From assembly GCA_963828445.1 (NCBI GenBank), contig CAWHFP010000007.1:80204-144203 (forward strand): DNA of 64,000 nt, written 5' to 3'. The translations under genes and the position numbers were made by a program. This document shows, piece after piece, positions 16,322 through 24,811 of this stretch. The first letter of the stretch is position 1; every line of letters starts with the position of its first letter. Below the pieces are notes generated by a model. That model saw nothing but the letters and a program-made list of their open reading frames with translations, ran no database searches and had not been told where the DNA came from. The DNA comes from Bog-532 sp963828445 (GTDB taxonomy: Bacteria > Actinomycetota > Actinomycetes > Streptosporangiales > Streptosporangiaceae).

Positions 16322-17204
16322 ATGGCCATGGAGCTCGACCACTCGTTCACCGTTCCCGTCCCGCCCAGCCAGGCCTGGGACGTCCTGCTCGACGTGCAGC
16401 GGATCGCCCCCTGCATGCCGGGCGCGACCGTCGACACGGTGGAGGGCGACGACGTGGCGGGCCGCCTGAAGGTGAAGGTCGGCCCGGTCTCGCTGACCTA
16501 CAAGGGCACGGCCACGTTCAAGGACCGCGACGAGGCCGACCGGTCGCTGCTGGTCGAGGCGGCGGGCAAGGAGATGCGGGGGTCCGGCACCGCGTCGGCC
16601 ACCGTCCGGGCCGCCCTGGCCCCCGAGAACGGGTCCGACGCGGCCACCCTGGTCACCCTGCACACGACGTTGAACGTGACCGGGCGGCCCGCGCAGTTCG
16701 GCCGGGGCGTGATCGCCGAGGTCGGGTCCCGCCTGATCGACAAGTTCGCCGACAACCTGGCCAAGCAGCTGGCCAGCGGGACCACCGCCGCCGAGGCTGA
16801 CGCGCCTGCGGCGACTGGCGGAGGCCCCGGCGGCTGCGTGGGGCGCCTGGGGCTGCGGAGACGGCTGGGGCTGCGGAGACCACTGGGGCTGTTGAGACGG
16901 CTGAGACTGGGACGGCGGCGGCGGAGTCGGCGCCGGTGGAGACGGCTTCGGTGCGCCGGCCGCTGCGGCGGCCAGCGCGCCCGCGGCCGAAGCTCCCGTC
17001 CGGACTCCGACCGTTCCGACGCGGGTCCAGCCCGCGCCGGCTGCTCCGGCTCCGGCCGACGCGGACCAGGAGGACTCGCTCAACCTGCTCAGCCTGGTCG
17101 GCCCGGTCATCGCCAAGCGGGCCGCGCCGGTGCTCGGGGCCGTGGCCGGTGGCGTGCTGGTCACCTGGATCGTCCGCCGGATCCGGCGCCGCCGGGCGTC
17201 CTGA
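16322..17204 (+). pseudogene. CoxG/SRPBCC-domain membrane-anchored protein, frameshifted in its linker
   Basis: Residues 1-150 form a SRPBCC (carbon monoxide dehydrogenase subunit G-like) domain: MELDHSFTVPVPPSQAWDVL, RIAPCMPGA, VGPVSLTYKG. The C-terminus is clearly visible in another frame: an acidic segment, DSLNLLSLVGPVIAKR, a membrane helix (PVLGAVAGGVLVTWIV) and an RRIRRRRAS tail ending at the TGA 17202-17204. Between them an Ala/Pro/Glu/Thr-rich linker (16800-17050) changes frame at least twice. CoxG-type proteins anchor Mo-hydroxylase/CODH to the membrane, but no cox genes are nearby. Stop codons of this gene and tsaD are 11 bp apart, convergent. Confidence 0.75.
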
Positions 17205-17215
17205 GGCGTCGCGTC

Positions 17216-18238
17216 CTAGCGGACGACGACGTCGGTCACCGGCAGGGACGAGTCGGCGGGCAGGTCGAGCGGCGAGGACGGCAGCTCGCGGCCGGCCAGC
17301 TCGGAGCCGAGCGCGGCCACCATGGCGCCGTTGTCGGTGCACAGGCCGGGCCGGGGCACGCGCAGGCGGATACCCGCCTTGGTGCAGCGTTCCTCGGCCA
17401 GGGCCCGCAGGCGGGAGTTGGCGGCCACGCCGCCGCCGATGACCAGGTGGTCGACGCCGTGCTGGCGGCAGGCCTCGACGGCCTTGCGGGTCAGCACGTC
17501 GGCCACGGCCTCCTGGAAGGAGGCGGCGACGTCGGCGACCGGGATCGGCTCGCCGTGGGCCTCGACCCAGCGGGCCACCGCGGTCTTCAGGCCCGCGAAC
17601 GAGAAGTCCAGGGTGCCGTCGTGCAGCTTGCCGCGGGGGAAGCTGATCGCGGCCGGGTCGCCGCTCCTGGCCTCCTTGTCGATCGGCGGCCCACCCGGGA
17701 ACGGCAGGCCGAGCACCCGGGCCACCTTGTCGTAGGCCTCGCCGGCCGCGTCGTCGACGGTGGCCCCGAGCGGCTTGACCTCGCCCGCCACGTCGGGGAC
17801 GAGCAGCAGCGACGAGTGGCCGCCGGACACCAGCAGCGCCACCACCGGGGCCGGCAGCGGTCCGTGCTCCAGCTGGTCCACGGCCACGTGCGCGGCCAGG
17901 TGGTTGACGCCGTAGAGCGGCTTGTTCAGGGACAGCGCGTAGGCCTTGGCCGCGGCCACGCCGACCAGCAGCGCTCCGGCCAGACCCGGGCCGGCCGTGA
18001 CCGCGATCGCGTCCACGTCGGCCAGGGTGACCCCGGCCGTGGCCAGGGCCCGGTCCACCGCCGGGACCATGGCCTCCAGGTGCGCGCGGCTGGCCACCTC
18101 GGGGACGACGCCGCCGTAGCGGGCGTGCTCGTCCACGCTGGAGGCCACCGCGTCGGCCAGCAGTTCGTTACCGCGGACCAGGCCCGCGCCGGTCTCGTCG
18201 CAGGAGGTCTCGATGCCGAGGACCAGGGGGCCGGTCAT
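17216..18238 (-). CDS. tsaD: tRNA N6-adenosine threonylcarbamoyltransferase
   Basis: 340 aa Kae1/TsaD family. It transfers threonylcarbamoyl from TC-AMP to A37 of ANN-decoding tRNAs, working with TsaB and TsaE. Family features are GIETSCDETG near the N-terminus, metal-binding HLAAH at about 111-115 (GVNHLAAHVAV), a VSGGHSSLLL glycine loop, and GGVAANSRLR near the C-terminus. The ATG overlaps the rimI stop (ATGA), so rimI and tsaD are coupled. Confidence 0.97.
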   Translation of the reverse strand: MTGPLVLGIETSCDETGAGLVRGNELLADAVASSVDEHARYGGVVPEVASRAHLEAMVPAVDRALATAGVTLADVDAIAVTAGPGLAGALLVGVAAAKAYALSLNKPLYGVNHLAAHVAVDQLEHGPLPAPVVALLVSGGHSSLLLVPDVAGEVKPLGATVDDAAGEAYDKVARVLGLPFPGGPPIDKEARSGDPAAISFPRGKLHDGTLDFSFAGLKTAVARWVEAHGEPIPVADVAASFQEAVADVLTRKAVEACRQHGVDHLVIGGGVAANSRLRALAEERCTKAGIRLRVPRPGLCTDNGAMVAALGSELAGRELPSSPLDLPADSSLPVTDVVVR

Positions 18239-18702
18239 CGGGCCACCTCCGGCGCCAGCTCCCGGCGCATCACGATGGCGTCCATGCCGGACGGCTGGTA
18301 GTAGTTACGGCGCACGCCGACCTCCGCGAAGCCGAACCGGCGGTAGAGGTCCTGGGCGCGCGGGTTGTCCGCGCGCACCTCCAGGAACACCTCCCGGCAA
18401 TCCTTGCGGGCCGCCTCGTTCAGCAGGTCGGTCAGCAGCGCCGACCCGGTGCCCTGCCCCCAGTGCTTCTCATCGACGGCCAGCGTCAGCACTTCCGCCT
18501 GACGGCCACCGGGCAGCATCATCCCGGCGTATCCCACGAGCGTGTTTCCTTCCTCAGCCGCGACGTAGTGGCGGCCGCGTCCCTGCATGGCGAGTTCTTC
18601 GGCGAACATCCCCGGCGACCAGGCGTCGTCCGGGAACAGCGTCCGCTCCAGGTCCAGGACGGCGGCCAGGTCCTCGTAGCGGAGCGGTCGCAGGGTGGTC
18701 AC
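18235..18702 (-). CDS. rimI: ribosomal-protein-alanine N-acetyltransferase RimI-like
   Basis: 155 aa GNAT acetyltransferase. The acetyl-CoA pyrophosphate loop reads HWGQGTGSALL (about residues 79-89), followed by EVRADNPRAQDLYRRFGF, the classical RimI signature. In bacteria it acetylates the N-terminus of ribosomal protein S18. The gene sits between tsaB and tsaD with 4-bp overlaps on both sides, the standard actinobacterial order. Confidence 0.95.
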   Translation of the reverse strand: MTTLRPLRYEDLAAVLDLERTLFPDDAWSPGMFAEELAMQGRGRHYVAAEEGNTLVGYAGMMLPGGRQAEVLTLAVDEKHWGQGTGSALLTDLLNEAARKDCREVFLEVRADNPRAQDLYRRFGFAEVGVRRNYYQPSGMDAIVMRRELAPEVAR

Positions 18703-19355
18703 GAGGTGACCCGTTTGGGCTTGCCCGGGATCTGCGCGTCCGGGCGGCGCAGGTACAGCGGCTCCGGCGGCAGCAGGCCTGTCACGCCCGCGCCGCCGTC
18801 GGCCAGGCGCTCGGCGGCCAGGGTGGCCAGGACCGCGGCCGACGGGTGCTCGGGCCAGATCGACTGGCCCAGCGCCGGGTACAGGCTGACCGCCTGGCCG
18901 GCGATGGGCAGGCCCGCGGGCAGGTCGTCCGGGCGGTTCACGGCCGGGCCGTCCAGGCGCTCACCGGCGGCCGAGTAGCGGGCCCAGTAGAGCTCCTTGC
19001 GGCGGGCGTCGGTGACGGCCAGGAAGTCCTGGCCGGTGGCCTGGGCATCGACGGCGGCCCGGGCCAGCGCGTCCAGGGTGCAGATCCCGTGGACCGGGAT
19101 GCCCAGGGTGCGGCTGAACACCCGGGCGGTGACCACCCCGACCCGCAGGCCGGTGAACGGGCCGGGGCCCACTCCGACCGCGATCCCGGTCAGGTCGCGC
19201 GGTTCGGCGCCCGCCAGGACCTTGGCGATCGACGGTGCCAGCAGCTCGCCGTGCCGGCGCGCGTCCACCGTGGACGTCTCGGCCAGCACGCGCTGGCCGT
19301 CGTGCAACGCGACGGTGACGGCGGGGGTGGCGGTATCGAAGGCAAGCAGCAACAC
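18699..19355 (-). CDS. tsaB: tRNA t6A biosynthesis protein TsaB
   Basis: 218 aa, ASKHA fold. FDTATPAVTVAL at the N-terminus and GVGPGPFTGLRVG (about 60-72) are diagnostic. TsaB is the non-catalytic scaffold that dimerises with TsaD. ATG 19355 (MLLLAFDTA) is first in the tsaB-rimI-tsaD operon. The partner tsaE is 37 kb away at 56142. Confidence 0.96.
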   Translation of the reverse strand: MLLLAFDTATPAVTVALHDGQRVLAETSTVDARRHGELLAPSIAKVLAGAEPRDLTGIAVGVGPGPFTGLRVGVVTARVFSRTLGIPVHGICTLDALARAAVDAQATGQDFLAVTDARRKELYWARYSAAGERLDGPAVNRPDDLPAGLPIAGQAVSLYPALGQSIWPEHPSAAVLATLAAERLADGGAGVTGLLPPEPLYLRRPDAQIPGKPKRVTS

Positions 19356-19378
19356 GGATGCACAGCCTAGTTGACCCC

Positions 19379-19440
19379 GCCAGTTCCGCAGGCCAGTTCG
19401 GTAGGCCAGTTCAGGCCAGTTCGGCGGGCCAGTTCAGGCC
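19379..19440. repeat. short tandem repeat GGCCAGTTC
   Basis: Five copies of (G)GCCAGTTC separated by alternating 1-bp and 4-bp spacers (periods 13/13/10/13/10) fill the gap between tsaB and the FAD oxidoreductase and run over the latter's stop codon. Confidence 0.85.
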
Positions 19441-20662
19441 GCGGTGGCGTTCTTCACCGGGACGGCCGGGTCGGCCAGGCGGTCCGGGTCGACCGGGGTG
19501 CCCGCGGCGATGACCCGGCGGCCCTGCAGCAGGTCCCGAGGCCGATCCACGGCCAGCAGGGCCACCAGCCGGTCCCCCGCCAGCCAGCAGGCCGTCCACG
19601 GCCCGGGCTCGGTGGCGTCCGGCCCCGGCCCGCGCCAGAGCAGGCGGTCGGCGGTGGCGTGGTAGCCGGCGTACTGCATGGTGCGGCCGAACTGTTCGGA
19701 CCAGGAGTACGGCACCGGGTCGTACACCTGCCCGGCGCGTCGCCACGGTCGTCGGCGATGATGTTCGCGGCCACCACCTCGGGCGCGTGCAGGGCGATGT
19801 CCCAGTGCTCGAAGCGCAGGCGGCGGCGGTAGCGCCGGGACTGGAACGACGCGCAGTCGCCGGCCGCGAACACCCCGGGCGCCGACGCCCGCAGGCCCGG
19901 GTCGACGGCCACCCCGTTGTCCAGGGCCAGGCCGGAGTCTTCCAGCCAGGCGACGGCGGGCCGGACGCCGACCGCGGTGACCACCTCGTCGGCCGGGATC
20001 CAGCCGCCGTCGCGCAGGGCCAGGCCGCCGTCCTCGACCGACTCCACGAGGGCCGAGGTGCGCAGGTCGATCCCGGCCGCCGCGTACCAGGGCACGGTGC
20101 GGGCGCCCACCTCGGCGCCGATGGCGGCGGCCAGCGGGGTGGGACCGCCCTCGACCACCGTGACCCGGCAGCCGCGGGCCGCGGCCGCGGTGGCCAGCTC
20201 GGCGCCGATCCAGCCCGCGCCCACGATGACCAGGCGGACCCCGGGCCGGAGCCGGGCCCGCAACTCCAGGGCGTCTTCGTGGGTGCGCAGGAAGCGCTGG
20301 CGGCCCGGGCCGGGCAGCACGATGGGGGCCGCCCCGGTCGCCAGCACCACCCGGTCGTAGGGGTACTCCCCCGCTTCGGTGCGGACCCGGGCCGCGGCCA
20401 GGTCCAGCCCGGCGGCGGGCTCGCTCAGGTGCAGGTCCACCGCGAGGGCCGTGAAGTCCGCCGACAGCGTGGTGTCCAGCTCGGCTTGGAGTTCGGCGGC
20501 GTCCGGTTCCCCGGCCAGGGCCGCCTTGGACAGGGGCGGGCGGTCATAGGGCGGGCGGCTCTCGGCGGCCAGCATGGTGATCGGGCCTTCGAAGCCGCCG
20601 GAGCGGAGTTCCTCGACCGTCCGGAGGCCGGCCAGTCCCCCGCCAGCGATAACGACCTGCAT
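19434..20662 (-). pseudogene. FAD-dependent pyridine nucleotide-disulfide oxidoreductase (ferredoxin-reductase-like), one frameshift
   Basis: About 409 residues when joined. N-terminal FAD Rossmann GGGLAGLRTVEELR, a second dinucleotide fold VIVGAGWIGAELATAAAARG (about residues 144-163), and FAD motif GVFAAGDCASF. This is the layout of rubredoxin/ferredoxin-NAD+ reductases. The frame breaks near 19735 (DDRGDAPG), and the C-terminal reductase domain continues as YDPVPYSWSEQFGRTMQYAG to the stop at 19434. The length is 2 modulo 3, fitting one missing base in a G run. It is divergent from the TPP riboswitch with only about 17 bp between them. Confidence 0.85.
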
Positions 20663-20679
20663 GACGACATAGGGTAGAG

Positions 20680-20772
20680 GTGCGCGGGAGTCTGGTGCCG
20701 ACCGGACTGAGAGGGAAGCTGGGGAGCTTCCGACCGCAGGAACCTGATCCGGATCATGCCGGCGAAGGGAGC
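20680..20772 (+). ncRNA. TPP riboswitch (THI element)
   Basis: The conserved thi-box pieces are present in order: GGACTGAGAGGGA (20703-20715), a variable P3 stem (AGCTGGGGAGCT region), ACCGCAGGAACCTGATC (20733-20749), and CGGATCATGCCGGCGAAGGGA (20750-20770). The element ends 4 nt before the thiO start, so it probably sequesters the Shine-Dalgarno (GAAGGGA) when thiamine pyrophosphate binds. Confidence 0.95.
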
Positions 20773-20775
20773 GAC

Positions 20776-21888
20776 GTGGCGCGAGTATTCATCGCCGGCG
20801 GCGGCGTGATCGGCCTCAGCATCGCCTGGCGCGCGAGCCAGGCCGGGTTCGACGTGACCGTGGCCGACCCCGATCCCGGCCAGGGGGCCAGCCACGCGGC
20901 GGCGGGCATGCTCACCCCGGTCTCCGAGGCGGCCTACACCGAGAAGGAACTGTTCGGGCTGGGTGCGGCGTCGCTGGCGCGCTACCCGGCCTTCGCGGCC
21001 GAGCTGACCGGAGCCACCGGGCGGCCGACCGGGTTCCGCCTCACCGGCACCCTGCAGGTCGGCTACGACCACGACGACCTGGCCGTCATCGACGAACTGC
21101 GGGATCTGCACGACAGCCTGGGCGTCCCCGGCCAGCGGCTGACCGGGCGCGAGTGCCGTCGGCTGGAGCCGATGCTGGACCCGGCCGTGCGCGGCGGCCT
21201 GCTGGCCGAGGCGGATGGCTCGGTCGACCCGCGCCAGCTGACCCAGGCCCTGCTGGCCGCGGTGGACCGGGCCGGGGTCCGGATGATCCGGCAGCCGGTG
21301 ACCCGGATCGAGGGGCGGACGGCCCGGCTGGCCGACGGCACGGAGGCCGGGGCGGACTGGGTGGTGCTGGCGGCCGGGTGGAACTCGGCCGGCATTGACG
21401 GCCTGCCCGCGGGGGCGGTGCCGCCGGTCCGGCCGGTCAAGGGACAGGTCCTGCGGCTGCGCGGGCCGGCCGGGTTCCTGAACCGGTCGGTGCGCGGCGT
21501 GGTCCGGGGCTCGTCGGTCTACCTGGTGCCCCGGGAAGACGGCGAGCTGGTGGTGGGGGCCACGCAGGAGGAGCTGGGCGAGGACACCCGGGTGACCGCG
21601 GGCGGCCTGTGGGAGCTGCTGCGGGACGCCCGGGCGCTGGTGCCGGGCCTGACCGAGCTGGAATTCACCGAGGCGGTGGCCCGGCTGCGGCCGGGCACCC
21701 CCGACAACGGCCCGGTCCTCGGGCCGTGTCCGGCCGACGGGCTGGTCCTGGCCACCGGGCACTTCCGGAACGGCGTGCTGCTCACGCCGGTCACCGCGGA
21801 CGCCATCGTCGGCTACCTGACCAACGGGCAGCTGCCCGAGGTGGCGGCGCACTTCACCATCGAACGGTTCGCAGGAGGCAGCGCGTGA
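20776..21888 (+). CDS. thiO: glycine oxidase ThiO
   Basis: 370 aa D-amino-acid-oxidase-type flavoenzyme that makes iminoglycine for the thiazole ring of thiamine. It begins with the FAD-binding GGGVIGLSIAWR; SHAAAGMLTP and the C-terminal LRPGTPDNGPVLG...GHFRNGVLLTP are typical ThiO features. GTG 20776 follows the riboswitch Shine-Dalgarno; a longer in-frame start at 20680 would lie inside the riboswitch and is rejected. It overlaps thiS by GTGA. Confidence 0.95.
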   Translation: MARVFIAGGGVIGLSIAWRASQAGFDVTVADPDPGQGASHAAAGMLTPVSEAAYTEKELFGLGAASLARYPAFAAELTGATGRPTGFRLTGTLQVGYDHDDLAVIDELRDLHDSLGVPGQRLTGRECRRLEPMLDPAVRGGLLAEADGSVDPRQLTQALLAAVDRAGVRMIRQPVTRIEGRTARLADGTEAGADWVVLAAGWNSAGIDGLPAGAVPPVRPVKGQVLRLRGPAGFLNRSVRGVVRGSSVYLVPREDGELVVGATQEELGEDTRVTAGGLWELLRDARALVPGLTELEFTEAVARLRPGTPDNGPVLGPCPADGLVLATGHFRNGVLLTPVTADAIVGYLTNGQLPEVAAHFTIERFAGGSA

Positions 21889-22085
21889 ACGTGATCGTCA
21901 ACGGCCAGCCGGTCGAGCTGAGCGACGGCGCGACCACCGCGGCCGCCGTCCAGGTGCTGACCAGCGCGCCCAGCGGTATCGCGGTCGCCGTCAACGGCGC
22001 GGTGGTGCGGCGCAGCGAATGGGAGTCCACGCCGCTGGCCGACGGCGACCAGGTCGAAGTGCTGACCGCGGTCCAGGGAGGCTGA
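21885..22085 (+). CDS. thiS: sulfur carrier protein ThiS
   Basis: 66 aa ubiquitin-like sulfur carrier ending in the essential Gly-Gly (VQGG). The C-terminal glycine is adenylylated and converted to thiocarboxylate, donating sulfur for thiazole formation by ThiG. It starts MNVIVNGQPVELSDG from GTG 21885, overlapping the thiO stop, with AGGAGG upstream. No ThiF is encoded in the window. Confidence 0.95.
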   Translation: MNVIVNGQPVELSDGATTAAAVQVLTSAPSGIAVAVNGAVVRRSEWESTPLADGDQVEVLTAVQGG

Positions 22086-22088
22086 ACC

Positions 22089-22850
22089 ATGACCGATCCC
22101 CTCGTCATCGCGGGCGAGAAGTTCGGCTCGCGGCTGATCATGGGCACCGGCGGCGCCCCCAGCCTGGAGGTGCTGGACCGGGCGCTGGCCGCGTCCGGCA
22201 CCGAGCTGACCACGGTGGCCATGCGCCGGGTGGCGCCCGGCGGCGGGCCGTCGGTGCTGGGCCTGCTGGCCGAGCGGGGCATCCGGGTGCTGCCCAACAC
22301 CGCGGGCTGCCACACCGCCGCCGACGCGGTGCAAACCGCCGAGCTGGCCCGGGAGGCCCTCGGCACCGACTGGGTGAAGCTCGAGGTGATCGCGGACGAG
22401 CAGACCCTGCTGCCGGACCCGATCGAGCTGCTGGACGCGGCGGACATGCTGGTCAGCCGGGGGTTCACCGTGCTCCCGTACACCAACGACGACCCGGTGC
22501 TGGCCCGGCGGCTGGAACAGGCCGGGTGCGCGGCGGTCATGCCGCTGGGCGCGCCGATCGGGTCCGGGCTGGGCATCAGGAACCGGCACAACATCGAGCT
22601 GATCGTGGCCGCCGCCGGGGTGCCGGTGGTGCTGGACGCCGGGGTGGGCACGGCCAGCGACGCGGCCATCGCCATGGAGCTGGGCTGTGACGCCGTGCTG
22701 CTGGCCACCGCGGTCACCCGGGCCCGCGACCCCGAGCTGATGGCCGAGGCCATGCGGCACGCGGTCATCGCCGGGCGCTGCGCCCGGCGGGCCGGGCGGG
22801 TCCCGGAGCGGCGTTACGCCCTGGCGTCATCCCCGCCCACTACCCGCTAA
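22089..22850 (+). CDS. thiG: thiazole synthase ThiG
   Basis: 253 aa TIM-barrel enzyme that condenses DXP, ThiS thiocarboxylate and iminoglycine to thiazole phosphate. Diagnostic segments: SRLIMGTGG near the N-terminus, NTAGCHTA, the Schiff-base lysine in WVKLEVI (about residue 98), and PIGSGLGIRN. It lies 3 nt after thiS in the riboswitch-controlled thiOSG operon. The C-terminal tail is short and disordered-looking. Confidence 0.97.
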   Translation: MTDPLVIAGEKFGSRLIMGTGGAPSLEVLDRALAASGTELTTVAMRRVAPGGGPSVLGLLAERGIRVLPNTAGCHTAADAVQTAELAREALGTDWVKLEVIADEQTLLPDPIELLDAADMLVSRGFTVLPYTNDDPVLARRLEQAGCAAVMPLGAPIGSGLGIRNRHNIELIVAAAGVPVVLDAGVGTASDAAIAMELGCDAVLLATAVTRARDPELMAEAMRHAVIAGRCARRAGRVPERRYALASSPPTTR

Positions 22851-22891
22851 TACGTGCCAGCCCGGGTAACCGCCTCGTACAATTGGCCGTG

Positions 22892-24811
22892 ATGGACGCT
22901 ACCCTGGCAGATCCCCTGGTTGGACGGCTACTCGACGGCCGCTACCAGGTGGAGGCGCAGGTCGCGATGGGCGGCATGGCCACGGTGTACCGGGCCATGG
23001 ACACCCGGCTCGACCGCCAGGTGGCGCTCAAGGTCATGCACGCCGACCTGGCCCGGGACGAGGAGTTCGTCAACCGGTTCATCGGCGAGGCCAAGTCGGT
23101 CGCGCGGCTGTCGCACCCGAACGTGGTGTCCGTCTTCGACCAGGGCCGGGACGGTTCCTACCTGTACCTGGCCATGGAGTACCTGCCCGGCCGCACGCTG
23201 CGGAACCTGCTGGACGAGCGGGGCTGGTTCCCGCCCCGGGAGGCGCTGGGCATCATGGTCCCGCTGCTGTCCGGCCTGGCCGCCGCGCATCGGGCCGGGC
23301 TGGTGCACCGGGACGTCAAGCCGGAGAACGTGCTGGTCGCGCCGGACGGCCACCTCAAGGTGGTGGACTTCGGCCTGGCCCGGGCGCTGACCATGGGTAA
23401 CCAGACCCGGACCGGCCAGATCATCGGCACCGTCGCCTACCTGGCCCCGGAGCAGGTCACCGGCACCGGCGCGGACGCCCGGACCGACATCTACGCGGCC
23501 GGCATCGTGCTCTTCGAGCTGCTCACCGGGACCAAGCCGCACACCGGCGAGAGCCCGCTGTCGGTGGCCTACAAGCACGTCAACGAGTCGGTCCCGGCCC
23601 CGTCCCGGCTGGCGGGCGGGATCCCGCCCGAGGTGGACCGGCTGGTGCTGCAGGCGACCAGCCGGGACCCGCGCGGGCGCCCGGCCGACGCCGATGAATA
23701 CCTGCGCTCCCTGATGGAGGTGGCGCGCGGGCTGGGCAACGACTGGCCCGGGCAGGCCCAGGGCGCGGTGGCGATCAACGACTGGGCCGGCTACGGCGGG
23801 GCGCCCAGCCAGTACGGCGAGCCGAGCCAGTACAGCACCCAGGTGCTGAACGGGGCGCCGCCCCCCGCTGACGGGCGGACGATCATCGCCCAGCGGGACG
23901 GCTGGCCCGAGTCACCGGGGCACCGCGGGCCCGGGCACGGCGCCCCGGCCCGGCGGATCGGGGTGTGGATCGCCCTGGGCGTGCTGCTGCTGGCCGCGGC
24001 GGGCGCGGGCGGCTGGTGGTTCACCCAGCGGGCCAACACCAAGGTGCCCACGGTCGCGGGCATGACCGTGAGCCAGGCCATCGAGCAGCTGCACCAGGAC
24101 GGCTTCTCCGTACATGAGGCCAACGCGGTCACCAGCAACACCGTCAAGGCCGGGGACGTGGTGCGGACGTCGCCCGCGGCCGGGGCCAAGCTGCACAAGG
24201 GCTCGGCGGTCACGCTGGTCCCGTCGTCGGGGCCCCGGCTGATCAAGGTGCCGGACGTCAGCGGCCAGCAGCTGTCCGACGCCAAGCAGGCGCTGCGGAA
24301 CGACGGGCTGACCGTGGGCTCGGTGCACAAGGTGGCCTCCGCGTCGGTGGACGCCGGGATCGTGATCAGCACCACCCCGGCCGCCGGGCTGACCTGGCCG
24401 CAGACCAGGCCGGTGACGATCTCGGTCAGCGAGGGTCCGCCCCTGCCCAACTTCGTCGGCCAGAACGTGTCGGCCATCCAGGGCTGGGCGGGCCAGAACG
24501 GCATCCAGCTGAACGTCCAGCAGGACACCAACAGCGACCAGCCGCAGGGCACGATCACCCGGCAGTCCCCGGCCGCGAACACGCCGATCACCCAGAACGA
24601 GACCGTGACCGTGTTCGTCTCGACCGGGCCGCCGCAGGTCAATATCCCCGACGTGACCGGCCAGAGTGTGAACGACGCGCGCAAGCAGCTGGAGCAGGCC
24701 GGGTTCAAGGTCAACGTCAACAAGATCGGCCCGTTCAACAAGGTGCTGACCGAGAACCCCACCGGCCAGGCCCCCAAGGGCACCACGATCACCCTGTTCA
24801 CCGGCTTCTGA
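22892..24811 (+). CDS. Ser/Thr protein kinase with four PASTA domains (PknB/Stk family)
   Basis: 639 aa. The cytoplasmic kinase domain (about residues 11-275) has all key motifs: GGMATVYRA loop, ALKVM lysine, catalytic HRDVKPENV, DFGLA, and APEQVTG. A Pro/Gly-rich juxtamembrane segment follows, then one TM helix (about residues 356-380, GVWIALGVLLLAAAGAGGWW). Four extracellular PASTA repeats (starting KVPTVAGM, KVPDVSGQ, LPNFVGQN, NIPDVTGQ) bind peptidoglycan fragments or lipid II. ATG 22892 is preferred; GTG 22889 and TTG 22883 are in frame. It is 41 bp after thiG and its TGA overlaps the nfo ATG by 1 nt. Confidence 0.95.
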   Translation: MDATLADPLVGRLLDGRYQVEAQVAMGGMATVYRAMDTRLDRQVALKVMHADLARDEEFVNRFIGEAKSVARLSHPNVVSVFDQGRDGSYLYLAMEYLPGRTLRNLLDERGWFPPREALGIMVPLLSGLAAAHRAGLVHRDVKPENVLVAPDGHLKVVDFGLARALTMGNQTRTGQIIGTVAYLAPEQVTGTGADARTDIYAAGIVLFELLTGTKPHTGESPLSVAYKHVNESVPAPSRLAGGIPPEVDRLVLQATSRDPRGRPADADEYLRSLMEVARGLGNDWPGQAQGAVAINDWAGYGGAPSQYGEPSQYSTQVLNGAPPPADGRTIIAQRDGWPESPGHRGPGHGAPARRIGVWIALGVLLLAAAGAGGWWFTQRANTKVPTVAGMTVSQAIEQLHQDGFSVHEANAVTSNTVKAGDVVRTSPAAGAKLHKGSAVTLVPSSGPRLIKVPDVSGQQLSDAKQALRNDGLTVGSVHKVASASVDAGIVISTTPAAGLTWPQTRPVTISVSEGPPLPNFVGQNVSAIQGWAGQNGIQLNVQQDTNSDQPQGTITRQSPAANTPITQNETVTVFVSTGPPQVNIPDVTGQSVNDARKQLEQAGFKVNVNKIGPFNKVLTENPTGQAPKGTTITLFTGF

